64,000 nucleotides of DNA. Source: Blastobasis lacticolella (lineage: Eukaryota > Arthropoda > Insecta > Lepidoptera > Blastobasidae). The translations under genes and the position numbers were made by a program. The stretch is taken from positions 20,467,622 to 20,531,621 of the forward strand of contig LR990044.1 in the NCBI GenBank assembly GCA_905147135.1, written 5' to 3'. Below the pieces are notes generated by a model. That model had not been told where the DNA came from. It was given only the letters and a program-made list of their open reading frames with translations, and ran no database searches. Positions 24,780 through 35,235 of the stretch are shown piece by piece (position 1 is the first letter of the stretch; each line of letters begins with the position of its first letter).

Positions 24780-24963
24780 GCTCTTACGGTGAGGGAAACA
24801 TCTCCATCTGCAGATTACGCGACTGAATGACTGAATGGTTACACACATAAATTGGTCAGGCACCTGGTTAATTATCTGATCTGTCAAATTCTGGACCATT
24901 GTCAAGACGGACCTCGGGCCCTTGTGCGCGGGAACACAACCAGTACATTAACGCCGCGATGAT
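24780..24963 (+). repeat. 3' half of SINE family A
   Basis: Starts at CTCTTACGGTGAGGGAAA, continues through GGTTACACA, TTGGTCAGG, ATTATCTGATCTG and CCCTTGTGCGCGGGAACACA, and ends near AACGCCGCGATGAT. The tRNA-like head is absent, replaced by the RTE relic. Confidence 0.7.
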
Positions 24964-24984
24964 TTTTTTTATTGTAATCATCGC

Positions 24985-25165
24985 GGAGCGCTCTCTGCCT
25001 TTGCGGTCTGACTTTCTGCCTCATCTTGCCCACCTCACGCGGACTTCGACATCCTGGATGGTGAGTTTGTTGGCAGCAATGTCATTCTTAACGACGTAAA
25101 GCCATAGCTTCTTGAGCCGGTCTCTTTTCCCGTGCCTGGCGGAGGTGGCATGGCCAGACATTTGT
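24985..25165 (-). pseudogene. LINE C-terminal relic with a WxxVVKxDxxAN motif
   Basis: The minus strand reads KRDRLKKLWLYVVKNDIAAN, then LTIQDVEVRVRWARMRQKVR. I recognise the GRPKKRWxDVVKxDM...EDAxDRxKWRRxxRKADP pattern that ends many insect LINE proteins. Only this terminal piece remains. Confidence 0.65.
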
Positions 25166-25706
25166 TGTTTACGTAATTTGCCTGCTTTGTAAATAATATC
25201 ACAAACGTGGTGGCTACCTGGGCATTTCGGATGCGGTCTTTACGTGAAACTCTACAAATATAAACTTTACTAATAAATACTTACGACAAGCACCACGACA
25301 CCAAAGAGCTACATCACAGACTGCTATTCCCATACTAGCGCCATCTATCGCTTTTTCAGTATACCTAAATCCCACATCAACAGAAACTTTTGAAGCGTAC
25401 CTGCGCACGAGTCTTGGGAAACTCGTAGCTACACAAGGTGAGTGGTAAGTAATGTAAAAGTCTCGAGCTCTAGCGCATGTGCCACTGCAGTTCCAACCTT
25501 TTCCACTAGATGGCCATAGAAAAACGTTGTAACAATATAAATACCGAGTGTTCCGTGTTTGTTTGGTGTCAGAAATTGCCGAACGTTACAAATTAGGTGT
25601 TCGAAATGCAGTTTATGACGTAGACGTGGGAATTAATTTAATTTAATTTTTTTATGGTATGTGATCTAGATTTCCACCTGTTGGAAAGTGGCCGTTGTCG
25701 ACATCT
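25166..25706. other. Non-coding stretch with a weak TATA-like box
   Basis: No gene recognised. TATAAATA at 25536-25543 is followed about 33 bp later by TCAGA, a loose insect initiator match at 25569. No coding exon follows, so I do not call a promoter. Confidence 0.3.
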
Positions 25707-25959
25707 GTAGCCGTATTCACAATGGCTCGGAAATCGGATTCGGATACGGAATCGACAAAGGACTCTGCAAATGTTCTTAGGAAAATGTGGTTTCAGTTAA
25801 TTTTGATGAAATTTTCATATGTTATAGAGAGTAGAGTTTCCGTGGAATCTATCGGGATTCTGAATAACAGTTTACGAATCGATCGACACTGATTCGCCAC
25901 TAACGAATTTCGTGTCGAATCGTTCGGAAACGGTTTCGAATCATTGTGAATACGGCTAC
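25707..25959. mobile_element. MITE with 18-bp perfect terminal inverted repeats
   Basis: GTAGCCGTATTCACAATG at 25707-25724 is the exact reverse complement of 25942-25959. Inner sequence keeps weaker inverted similarity (CGGAAATCGGATTCGG-like blocks on both arms), so the whole 253-bp element is an imperfect fold-back. It has no transposase. I saw no clear TSD, so its superfamily is open. The 65-codon frame crossing it is an artefact. Confidence 0.7.
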
Positions 25960-26941
25960 TGCATTCAAAAGGGAATGGACGCAGTGTTGGGCATTTGAGG
26001 TACCTGTACATATGTGTAAAAAGTTATTTATTACATTACCGTTTGAAAAAAGTTATTTATTACAAAGGAAAGACATCAAGAAGAGAGAAATACATCAAAG
26101 GGACATTTTGCCACATTTCGTACAGGTGCGGCAAAAAGGGTCGTACAGTACGTTAGCAATCTAAATATTAATTATCTTTATTCTGTTACACAGATTATAC
26201 CTACATTAAACGCAGATGCATCTACAATAAAGAAGATGAACAAAAGATTGGGAGACCTTGATCTAGATGATATGCATGAAATTTATCCCATCGCCGGAGG
26301 CTACGGTGTCGGAAGAGTGACGGTGGCACCAAAATACATATACAGTTTCTCGGAACATTCCTCACAGTCCAATTACTATCCTTTCTCTAATAGAACGGCG
26401 CCATCTTTATCCAATAGAGTAGAATAATGTCCTAACATCCAATTCGAATAGGCTCTACAATCTAGGTATACCAATAGAATCTATCCAGCAGAATGGACTT
26501 TTTTTTCTACGTTGCATTTTAAGCAAACTATTGCATCGTGTTAATGCGTCTAACCCATTTATCATACCTAGCGAAAAACCCTAGTATAGAAAACTCTGGT
26601 ATAACAACTACAAGTTCATCGCGAGATGCGCACGCGACTCGAGCATCGACCGCGGTCACACACCTTGAGAGATCGCATTTCGATATCACTTCGCGGCACG
26701 CTATTGAGGTCTGCTATAACATAGTGTGATAGAGAGTTATTGGTTATCAGGAAGCGATGAAAGGGCAAGTACATAAATTCATACAATAACGGTAATGAAT
26801 GATAAGATATTTGCTGGTTTAACAGTCGAATCGATTCGAGTAAAAATTGCGATAGTAGTTTGACTTTTAGTCATCTCAAATTTCTATACATATTTTAATC
26901 CCTTCATCCTAATCTGTATTTCATAAGAATGCAGAAATAGG
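25960..26941. other. Non-coding stretch
   Basis: Contains short open frames of about 63 codons (26236-26427 and 26538-26729) without recognisable domains, splice context or start context. AATTCATAC-rich AT DNA precedes the SINE at 26942. Confidence 0.4.
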
Positions 26942-27217
26942 AGTGTCGGTGGCCGAGTGGTTAAGGTATGCGCCTTGTAAGCGAGACGTACCAGGTTCGA
27001 ATCCCACTGCGGCTATGTACCAGTGACTCTTTTCTGAGTTATGTACATTAGTTGAATGCTAACCGATGCTCTTACGGTGAGGGAAACCATCGTGATGAAA
27101 GCTGCACAGGCGACTTATTGAGTAACCATAATCCAATCTGGTCAGGTTTCCCTGGCAGCAGGGTCACGGAGGTCAGATGGCAGTCGCTCCACTGCATGAT
27201 ACCAAGATGATGATAAT
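26942..27217 (+). mobile_element. tRNA-derived SINE, family A, near-complete copy with intact pol III boxes
   Basis: The head resembles a class II tRNA (Leu/Ser-like) gene: TGGCCGAGTGG at 26950-26960 is a perfect A box and GGTTCGAATCC at 26994-27004 a perfect B box. It is followed by a constant body (GACTCTTTTCTGAGTTATGTACATTAGTTGAATGC in part, CTTACGGTGAGGGAAA, CACGGAGGTCAGATGGCAG). It ends in CCAAGATGATGATAA. The segment between the GGCAGTCGCTCCACTG box and the CCAAGATGATG tail is shorter than in other copies. It is not a tRNA gene: the acceptor stem does not close and the body is shared with at least nine other copies here. Confidence 0.85.
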
Positions 27218-28482
27218 CCTGTTTCTACTAATTAATATGAAAAATAACATAACTTTACCTATTTCATTGTGAAATACATATCTAGTGCGATATTGACGAC
27301 AGTTATTTTGTTACATTAAGCAAATGAAAGTAGCTCATTTCATACCAATGTTAATCACCCATACCACGATACTATAGCACATAAATTCACGGATACATTA
27401 CACAATAGATTACGCATAATAGATTACGGGTCATATTACGAATATTACAAGTCAAGTTGCCAGCCTACTGTTAAAAGATTATAGTTTATATTCTTGTATA
27501 ATATTACAGTTTCTATAGAGTGTTCTTTTCTTTTAACTGGGACAGTTTGGTGAAATTAAAATCCATAGAAATTAGAAGGTATTTTTTGGGAGAATAAAAT
27601 TGGAATTATCATTACTAAATAATTGGACAAGCATGAGATAGTAATGATATAGTAATATTGTCTATGATCATTGAACATTGAGTTGTATGGGAAGACAAAA
27701 TGTGAACAGCAGAATTGAACAATAGTATTGTGTAAAGAAATAGTTTATCAAAATTGAATTTCAGAACAATCTGGGCCACCCTTATTTTCAGACGAAAACA
27801 CCGAATCCGGATTCGGATTTTCCCATTGTTACAGAAAAATAATGATTTGGTTCTGCTATACATACCATCTTATTGTTGGACTTATTGCCACAAATACATG
27901 TTGCTTAGGCTTACTGCTCTTCTATTATTATTATTGAAAGGTAATGAGTCTATGACTCTGAAAAACTTGAAATAAATGATATACCTATATTTGTTTATTT
28001 ATTTATTGGTCCTTTCGTGCTGTCGGATGTTTTGCTACAGACCTTCTGATCTGTTTTGATTTAGAACACTCTGTATATTACCATTTATTTCTCATTCAGA
28101 AGATGTGGTGACTAATTCCCCGTAATTTGTTATTGTCTAAAGGCAGACGTTCGGATGTTGGACAGGTAATTTTTTAAATTGAATTTTGGTAGTGATTGTG
28201 TGTTAGCGGTTAGCGGGCATAGCGTGATACCTCTTGTAGGTACTTATCGGCTATGTCATTTCGCTCTATGACATAATGATTTACAACCAATCTTGACACT
28301 TGTTTATGACCAATAACAAATTTTGTGTCATGAGTTTTGGTTCGTGTTCCTGGAGAAATAAATTGAAGTGACGACTGAATAGCTATTTATGACATGATAT
28401 AGTGGTAAACTGGCTGTTGAATGTTATGATAACCAGCATTCTTCTATTTAAAGACTCAGTGTTAAATTATTGAACACTGAGT
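27218..28482. other. Non-coding AT-rich stretch
   Basis: No gene or clear repeat seen. Short open frames near 27615-27975 on both strands lack domain or codon evidence. Confidence 0.4.
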
Positions 28483-28518
28483 CCATCATCTTCATCTTGG
28501 CGTTAATGTCCTGGTTGT
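28483..28518 (-). repeat. Short 3' end fragment of SINE family A
   Basis: TCATCTTGGCGTTAATGTCC followed by GGTTGTG matches the reverse complement of the family's terminal segment. Confidence 0.5.
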
Positions 28519-28708
28519 GTTTTTATAAATGTTGAACTATATCTTTAACTTATCAGCGTCGCCGATGTTGGTATTGACGTGACTTTTCAAAATGGCGACA
28601 GTTCCAGCTTAGGTTACCGGGCCAGATAAGTTTGTAGCACAGTATAGTAGCCTTTTACGTCAGGCGTCAATAGAAATAGAAATAGAAACGTGATAAATAA
28701 ATAATCGT

Positions 28709-28780
28709 GGACAAATTCACACAGCGCCATCTAGCCCCAAAGTAAGCAAAGCTTGTGTTATGGGTTCTAGATAACTGGTA
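28709..28780. repeat. Dispersed repeat fragment with ACAGCGCCATCTAG
   Basis: Shares GGACAAATTCACACAGCG and CAAAGCTTGTGTTAT with 61332-61389. The rest of this stretch to about 28930 may belong to the same element. The class is unknown to me. Confidence 0.6.
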
Positions 28781-29291
28781 AACTACTTATATACTTTTAA
28801 ATACATACTTATTATACATAGAACACCCAGACCCGTAACAGAAATTAAAATTCATCATTTCATTTTCTGCCCGGCCTGGGGAATCCACTGAACCACTCAG
28901 GCCGTCAATGGGTTTTATTACCATAGTGGGGTTACACTTCACCTACTTACGGGTAGGCACTTATGTCTCTTTTAGGAATGAGAATATACTGAAGCAGTTT
29001 ATGTCACATTCGTAACTAGATTGATGACACCACGATGACATAGTTCTTTTTTGAAGCACGAAGAGTTTTACGTAATTTTTATAACATGGTATTTATTTCA
29101 AGGAGATAACGTTCTAACTACTTAGTTTTATGATACATGTATTTCATAGAATATTGCAGAGCCTATGTGATATATGGGTACTAACAGAGCTAATAAAATA
29201 TAGTTAATTAGTAGTAGATTGTGATGAAGTTCTACGCGAATATTTCTGAAATTTGTAATCATCGTAGAGATTTATGATGTCATTATTAAAT

Positions 29292-29420
29292 CAGCATCTT
29301 GGTCTCAATATTCCGGTAGTGGTGTCGCCCGCGAGGACCCATGGTCTGCTTTGACCATGATCCAGGATATTGCAAATCAGGTACTTACGGCAGCTGTAAT
29401 CTGACCACCGTGACTCTGGT
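29292..29420 (-). repeat. Degenerate SINE family A fragment
   Basis: The reverse complement keeps TTGACCATGATCCAGG, a shortened cleavage of the GAGGACCC block and the CCACCGTGACTCTGG block of the SINE body. The head is missing. Confidence 0.5.
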
Positions 29421-29597
29421 AATTGGGTAATATGATTCGCGGTTATGCACTAAGTACGCATTCCTAAATTCAGTTACTGAATTCAGAAACAAAAAGCGTG
29501 AGAGTAAATCAAAGTGGAATGTATTGCTCATTGAATAAGGTCCATTTTTGTATCACTTATATTAAGTCACGCGTCATAAGCGCATTACTAATTTAGT

Positions 29598-29755
29598 CGC
29601 CTGAATGTGCAGGTTTTTCATATCTCTAAAAAAATAGCCGGCGACGCATTTGGGTATTGCCCATGTGTAGACATGGGCAATACCCAACGGTGGGCGCGGT
29701 GACCACTTCCCAGCAGACCACTTTCCATTCGCTTGCTCGGCCCCCTTTATTAAGT
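29598..29755 (+). repeat. Dispersed 3' repeat (family B) fused to a SINE fragment, with hairpin
   Basis: A SINE-like GTCGCCTGAATGTGCAGGTT piece leads into family B, recognised by GCGGTGACCACTTCCCA and the downstream GCTTGCTCGGCCCCC. Family B recurs at 33947, 38106, 41264, 43165, 57925 and 61893. A 17-bp perfect inverted repeat sits inside it (29650-29687). Confidence 0.6.
29650..29687. repeat. Perfect 17-bp hairpin
   Basis: TTGGGTATTGCCCATGT (29650-29666), a 4-nt GTAG loop, and the exact reverse complement (29671-29687). Confidence 0.85.
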
Positions 29756-30075
29756 ACAAAAATAATTGCAGAACCAAAATTTAAAAAGGGAATTACAGCA
29801 AACTAATAGGTAATGAAGACATCATCGCTAATGATTTATGACGAAATCGACCCAATTGTGTAATGATACATTTCAAATGAAGATGAGCGTACGGGCACAT
29901 AGGCGCAGCTGCGATTGGCATTATCTCACTTGTTGGCTGACGCAATATGTTTATCTATGTGTAACAAGTGTGTTACAAGTAGCCTTTTCAATTAAAACCT
30001 GACGATACACATATATGTTGAAATCTGGGTTCTAAGTCTGATAATTTACGAATGGCTTAATTGAAACAGATTTTT

Positions 30076-30338
30076 ACAGTGGAGCGACTGCCATCTAACC
30101 TCCGTGATACCGCTACCAGGGAAACCTGACCAGATTGGATCATGGTACACATGCAACACTCAGTCGCCTGAATGTGCAGGTTTCATCACGAATTTTCCCT
30201 CACCGTAAGAGCATCGCTTAGCATTCAAGTCATGTACATTATTCAGAAAAGAGTCATTGGTACATGGCCGCAGTGGGATTCGAACCCAGTACCTCTCGCT
30301 TACGAGCCGGATACCTTACCACTCGGCCACCGATGCTC
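30076..30338 (-). mobile_element. SINE family A, nearly complete, minus strand
   Basis: The plus strand shows the body in reverse and ends with the tRNA-like head: GGATTCGAACCC (B-box complement near 30278) and CCACTCGGCCA (A-box complement at 30319-30329). Both pol III boxes look intact. The distal 3' segment is missing at the left end. Confidence 0.82.
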
Positions 30339-30960
30339 CTCTTCTATGGCACGCTATACTAGCAAATTCCACTTCGCCCGGCATTACACAGTGTAGAAGA
30401 ACAACGAAACATTCCACAAAGCCAATGAAAGCCATGACATAACACCAGGTGTTCCAAAATTTGACCTTTGAAACTAGCACATCATCACAGTGGTTTAAAA
30501 CACCACATTTAATTGTAACAAGTAATTGTATGCAATCATTCCATCTCATACACGTTCAAGAAGTGATCGTCCATCATTATTGCATTATCGAGTGTTATTG
30601 GTATGTCTAATGGCACGGTTACTCAATTAAAATATAGATTTCGGATTGCAATTATAGCACAGGCTACAGTAACATTATGTTTTCAACTATTACGGTTATT
30701 ATCACACATTTTAAAAGTATGTTCTGGGTTTCCTTGACTACTAGTCAAGTTTTGTTGACTGCTCGTCTATAAAGGTACGCAGTAGGAAGCCCGGAACATT
30801 CCTTTAACAATACAGAATTGCTTATAATTACTTTTTTAATGTGATTCTATGCGTACTTTATTACTTTTTAACCTTTCTCAATCGCTGAGAAACTGTATTA
30901 AAAAAGATCTAATTTAGTAGATACATTCCCTAGTTTTATCCCATTATTAAACATAGGCTA
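30339..30960. other. Non-coding stretch
   Basis: No gene or repeat recognised. Confidence 0.4.
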
Positions 30961-31045
30961 CAATTATCATTATCATGTGGTCCATCCCGGCTTTTGGCAG
31001 GGTCTGCTTTCCTACTCTTTCTCCCACTTCGTTCGGCAACCAGTA
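30961..31045 (-). pseudogene. LINE 3' terminal relic (KSRKADP type)
   Basis: On the minus strand it reads RSGRKSRKADPAKSRDG followed by a GATAATGATAAT tail. It is the same C-terminal class as 24985-25165 and 57371-57521. Confidence 0.6.
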
Positions 31046-31910
31046 TCCTCATGTCGGAAGCCGTTAGCTGCGGATGCGACAATCCGTGTCCGCGATGTCA
31101 ATCTATCACTTCTTGGGCTTTATGCGGGGCCTCAGCAACATGGGTACACATAAAGTTCACGCCGCCGTCTCAATGGTGGTGTAGGCAGAGACTATGGACC
31201 GCCACTTTGCTCTGGGTTACGATAAAAAGTAACACATCTTGATATTTGATAATAAAATCGGAAGTAAAAATATCGCTTATTGGTTTCAGACGAAGTCACA
31301 GGCAAAAGCTACTTATTATTAAGATACTACCCGCCGTTCACTTAATTAATTTTAGAGGCATAAGTTTTGTTTATCCTAAGCTATTTCTGTGCCATGTCTG
31401 TATAATGTGCATAATATTTAGTATTCATTGATTTATGAGACTTTATGATTCAACCCACAACGTATTACTTTGGCCATTCAACGAGGTAACGCCCGCTAGT
31501 ATTCTGGGAACGCTCCCGCTTGGCAGCCATCTAGAATAAGATATTTATATGTTATTTTATTTTTCTGGGTAACATTTTTATAAAGGTTTCTAAATTGTAG
31601 TTTTTAGTTTGTGCATATTCTAGCCTAGTGTCTAGTGTAGTTATGTAAATAATTAATAAAGAAATTTGACCTACATGGTATTCCTTTTCCACTATTTTAT
31701 GTTTTCGTTAATACTAGATATGTACAATTCACGTGAGTCGACGCAATAACGGCGTCACATAATAAATGCAATATGTACAAGTTAATTGGCCGGCATATCT
31801 GGCATTAAACAGTGTGATGTTACGTTGCTTTGGCAAAATCACAGCTTCTGTTGCGTAAATTGCTTGTCATTTCACTTTGTAATTGAATTACATTATCAGT
31901 TAACAGTCTA
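31046..31910. other. Non-coding stretch
   Basis: GC-richer part near 31060-31215 has an open frame but no recognisable domain. It may be further LINE sequence. The rest is AT rich. Confidence 0.35.
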
Positions 31911-32250
31911 GCGTAGGTGGCATAGTGGTTAAGGGGTTCGACTCGTAAGCGAGAGGTACCGGGTTTGAACTGACTCTTTTCTGAGTAATGTACATTAATT
32001 GAACACTAACTGATGCTCTTACAGTGAAGGAAAACGTTGTGATGAAACCTGCACATTAGGGCGACTGAATGTGTAACCATGTTACGAATCTGATCAAGTT
32101 CCCTTCAATTAAATTCAATTCAATTCTTTAAAAAGATCACGGAGTCACGGTAGTCGCTCCACTGTAGTTACCTGATCTGCCAAACCCTGGATCATGCATG
32201 CATCTGGGCCCTCGCGCTAGAGCACACCCGGGACACTAACACCAAGATGA
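31911..32250 (+). mobile_element. SINE family A, damaged copy
   Basis: The head (GTGGCATAGTGGTTAAGG) and body are present, but the B-box region is shortened: GGGTTTGAACTGACTC skips the segment normally between B box and body. A short AATTCAATTC-rich insert interrupts it near 32103-32135. It ends with GGACACTAACACCAAGATGA. Confidence 0.75.
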
Positions 32251-33003
32251 CTATTTATTTACTTTAAGTGTTATCGAAGATGTGTTACTTAGATGGCTTG
32301 AGCTCAATAGCGGTAGGTGATCGGTGTCGTTTGTTATCCAAAACGCCAGTTACGCAAAAGAGAAAGGTCTATAAGAAAGACCTGCCCTTCCATACAGCTA
32401 TGAAATAATGCTCCTAGAGCGGCACAAGCAGGAGCTGTGCCTCACGGAAATGAATTGCATGGGAGAAAGTACGAATATCTATAGGTAGGTCCTATGTATC
32501 TTATTTTTTATTTATCTTTTGTTTTTTTTTATTTATTAGGAAGACCAACAGCTTTATAATACAATCGTTCTTCATATAAGAAATAGAATGCCAATTATAG
32601 GTCTCCACAGATAGGTATCAAAGTAACACAGATAATACAACACAACAAAAAAATAAAGTGAGCACTCAATTAACATAAAAATTACAGAAATCGGTCTATC
32701 TCTTTCTATAAGTACATAATCCATATCTATAAGATAAACTTTACATTTTTGCCAATTATAAACTCCGATATAATTTAGAAAACGCTCATTACTTAATAAA
32801 AAACTTGTTACTCAACAAACGCCTTGCTGACATAGTGCTAGTGTTGAACAAATCAAAATCGAGTTCCATACTTGCCCTATTGAAAACATTGCTTGCACGA
32901 CAAATGTAGGAATTAAGTCTGTAATTGGTGGATGCACTCTCCAGACTGATGGGTACGTTAACACCCTGCGCGGAACAGATAGGGATAAAAGCGAGAGCAG
33001 TAT
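32251..33003. other. Non-coding stretch
   Basis: AT rich. A T-run at 32505-32530 may be the tail of an unidentified minus-strand retroelement. No gene seen. Confidence 0.35.
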
Positions 33004-33245
33004 CTTCGTATGTATCTATGTTCGCTTAGATCTTTTAAACAACGCACAGATTTTAATCCTGTTTAAAAATATATAGAGTGATTCAAGGGGAAGGTTGAGT
33101 ATATAAAATACTTTAGTATAGGCATAAGTAAGAAAAAAGGGTGCATTGTGTTCAGTGCACAGGGTTCGGGTGCACCTACTTTACCACTACCTGGTAAAGT
33201 AGGTGCGCCCGAACCAAGTCGCGCCGGTTCCACTAGTCTTACATA
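33004..33245 (+). repeat. Dispersed repeat family C with inverted duplication
   Basis: Shares GCTTAGATCTTTTAAAC, a GATAGAGTGATTCA-like box and a terminal GTCGCGC...CCACTAGT segment with copies near 33877, 52200, 53090 and the split copy at 36825/38035. This copy has an extra inverted duplication of its end (33164-33214). Confidence 0.65.
33164..33214. repeat. 23-bp hairpin
   Basis: The arm 33164-33186 and its reverse complement 33192-33214 differ at one base around a 5-nt loop. The right arm is ordinary family C sequence; the left arm is its inverted copy. Confidence 0.8.
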
Positions 33246-33313
33246 ATCTACTAATACTACTGTTCTACGGTTGTACTATCTCTAATGGTTACTACGAAAC
33301 CCTAAAAACTAGC

Positions 33314-33325
33314 AATCAAATAATT
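33314..33325 (+). repeat. Target-site duplication, left (12 bp)
   Basis: AATCAAATAATT, repeated exactly at 33579-33590. Confidence 0.8.
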
Positions 33326-33578
33326 GTCACAGCCCGTAACAGTCCACTGCAGGACTTAGGGCCTCTCAAACGGAAGGGGAGGTAATTGCCATAATCTCCA
33401 CGCTTGGCAGGCGGGTTGGAGACCGCAGTGTTTAAATATAACAATAGAAAATGCTGCTGCTCATTTTCTAGACTACGGAGACTCTTGATCTTTTGCCTAG
33501 AAAACATTAGTCGCCTTGTACGACTTCCATGAGCGTAAGGGGTTGGTGCTACTCTACTCTGCCGGACACCACATGGCC
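33326..33578 (-). mobile_element. Short retroposon family D (SINE-like), minus strand
   Basis: A 253-bp element bounded by a perfect 12-bp TSD. In its own orientation it starts GGTGTCCGGCAGAGTAGA, contains AAGGCGACTAATG, CAACCCGCCTGCCAAGCG and TGGAGATTATGGCAAT, and ends CAGTGGACTGTTACGGGCTG. A sister copy at 46586-46827 has the same ends and its own 12-bp TSD, so these are full-length short elements, not random truncations. I see no tRNA head. Confidence 0.8.
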
Positions 33579-33590
33579 AATCAAATAATT
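33579..33590 (+). repeat. Target-site duplication, right (12 bp)
   Basis: Exact copy of 33314-33325. Confidence 0.8.
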
Positions 33591-33876
33591 AAACTCAAAT
33601 AATCCTAATGGTAATGTACAGGTATTTTTATTATAACTGTAAATATTTTATGTGCATCTTGATAAACAAATGTAAGGAAATACAAAAAAAATCATCCTAA
33701 AATTACTGTCATAATTGTTACGGTTACGTGACAGCATCGTGATGAAGAGCCATTTGATTTGGTCTAGACTTGGCTATTAACGCATTTTTGGGTAGCAAGT
33801 GTATCTTGGCACAAAAAAGTGTTATCGTGTGTGCTCACGGGAATTATGTAAATAGATAAGTGTGATCTCTAAATAT

Positions 33877-33935
33877 GGTAATGTAGAGTAAAGTAGGTGT
33901 ATGTGAATGAAGTCGATCCGGGTCCACAATGTTTA
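33877..33935 (+). repeat. Family C terminal fragment
   Basis: GTAAAGTAGGTGTATGTG followed by a GAAGTCGATCCGGGTCCAC segment matches the end of the family C copy at 53090-53300. Confidence 0.5.
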
Positions 33936-33946
33936 TTTATAGGCTA

Positions 33947-34030
33947 GTTTTTTTTTTGCCACTAAGTTGGCAAACAAGCTTGTAGCCTGCCTGATGGTAA
34001 GCAGTCACTGTAGCCTATCCACCACCATAC
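33947..34030 (-). repeat. Family B fragment with poly(A) tail, minus strand
   Basis: T-run at 33947-33957 (A tail on the minus strand), then GGCAAACAAGCTTGTAGCCT and GCCTGATGGTAAGCAGTCAC, the complement of the family B end seen at 38106. Confidence 0.7.
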
Positions 34031-34134
34031 GTCTTTGGTTACCATAGTCTTTATAGCGAACTTGTATCCGAAGTCAGCTTTTATGAAAAGTTATAATCTC
34101 TAATTGAAAAAGTTTGAGCCTCAATATACTAATA

Positions 34135-35235
34135 CATTTATTTATTAAATTTATTACATTATTCTGCTATTATGAAATTACAATTTACAATTATACAATA
34201 TATAATTACAAACTAAAACTACATATAATTAAAAACCTTAAAATTACTTAAATAGGTAAAAAATTTGCCCCAAGTCCCCTGAATACGGAAAAGTCCCCAG
34301 AAGGCTGGCCGCGTTGCCCCGCTGGATGGCGAGGCTTATACGCTGTCCCAAATAGAGGCCAGCCTTCTGGTCCTTACTAATGTCGACCAGGCGCTTGGCT
34401 AGTTCCCTATATAGGGAATGTGCGCCTGGTCCCCACGGCCCCAGAGTTTCCACGCCAAATGGCGCAAATATGTAGTCGCCACTGAGACATGCGTATTTGC
34501 GCCGTTTTGCGTTTTCAGCAGAGGCGGCACCGGCCCCTGCTTGACACGCAGTGGCTGGAAGATGGGACGACGCGAGGGTATCAATGCACGTAGCATCCCA
34601 GACCAAGGGCCGTCCCAGTTTCCAGGGCGTGAGTGTCATTCCGTCGGGTCTTTTCCCATTATCGCGGGCTAAACCGTTGGGTTCCAGCACTGCGGGAGCA
34701 CCAGCGGAGGCAAAGGCCCGACGGATGACATCATTGAGGTCCGCGTGGCGTGGAATGCGTCCGGCGCTCCTACTACACGACAAACCATGATGGCCGAGTT
34801 GGTCTACAGGGCGGCCACAGTGGCAGTCGTGTGGAGCGCTGCAGGGAGCTCCAAGACGTAGGGCCGTGGCAATCCTGAAAGTAGCACGGTCGAGCAAAGT
34901 GCCAATGTTTTTTGAAGGCATTGCCTGGAGCCAGAGGCCCGACTCCCACTCGCCAGCAGCTAGTAAGCGAGCACGCTTTGCAGAATTGGTAGTTGCGTTT
35001 AAAAGTTTGTTTCGCGCCAACCTACAGAGCGGCTCGTCCCATAGCCGCTGCGAATAAGAATTAGTGGGCTCTGCCTCCGGGCAAGCCAACTGCCACGCGA
35101 TTTTGGCCTCGGTAGAAAAAGCCGATGGAAAGGTCCCTAGTTTAGACAATAATTTATCCACTAGGGACTGCGAGCTGTGTACCGAGGACAAAAACGCTGG
35201 CAAGGACACACTAGACATTTTGCGAACGCCACATT
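34135..35235 (-). mobile_element. 5'-truncated retroelement with CCHC finger and PD-(D/E)xK-like endonuclease
   Basis: A 1101-bp minus-strand insertion. TATACTAATA occurs on both sides (34125-34134 and 35236-35245), a plausible 10-bp TSD. The minus-strand 3' end is AT rich with AATAAA-type signals and a TAAA-like tail. It carries one open reading frame (34244-35218) but no reverse transcriptase, so it is a 3' fragment of a longer element. Confidence 0.75.
34244..35218 (-). CDS. C-terminal domain of a retroelement polyprotein: CCHC knuckle plus restriction-like endonuclease
   Basis: 324 codons without interruption. Residues 132-148 form a C-x-C-x9-H-x3-C knuckle (CHCGRPVDQLGHHGLSC). Residues 189-210 read KRPDGMTLTPWKLGRPLVWD: the PD at 191-192 and D208 fit a PD-(D/E)xK nuclease core, as in the restriction-like endonucleases of R2/NeSL-type non-LTR elements. 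The end has QRISLAIQRGNAASLLGT, a segment I know from many arthropod proteins annotated as reverse-transcriptase related. The expected upstream reverse transcriptase is absent, and the first Met follows directly on the truncated edge, so the protein is not a full product. GC richer than its flanks. The clade is uncertain, because the motif spacing could also suit other RLE-bearing retroelements. Expression is not implied. Confidence 0.75.
   Translation of the reverse strand: MSSVSLPAFLSSVHSSQSLVDKLLSKLGTFPSAFSTEAKIAWQLACPEAEPTNSYSQRLWDEPLCRLARNKLLNATTNSAKRARLLAAGEWESGLWLQAMPSKNIGTLLDRATFRIATALRLGAPCSAPHDCHCGRPVDQLGHHGLSCSRSAGRIPRHADLNDVIRRAFASAGAPAVLEPNGLARDNGKRPDGMTLTPWKLGRPLVWDATCIDTLASSHLPATACQAGAGAASAENAKRRKYACLSGDYIFAPFGVETLGPWGPGAHSLYRELAKRLVDISKDQKAGLYLGQRISLAIQRGNAASLLGTFPYSGDLGQIFYLFK

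Noticed and set aside
25260..25440. Minus-strand exon-like stretch ending in a strong GTAAGTAT donor
   Set aside because: No acceptor, no homology that I recognise and stops in two frames; not enough to call an exon.
25536..25570. TATAAATA with a TCAGA initiator-like match
   Set aside because: AT-rich region where such matches are expected; no coding exon follows.
26942..27014. tRNA-like sequence with perfect A and B boxes
   Set aside because: Attached to a constant body found in many other copies, and no closing acceptor stem, so it is a SINE head and not a tRNA gene.
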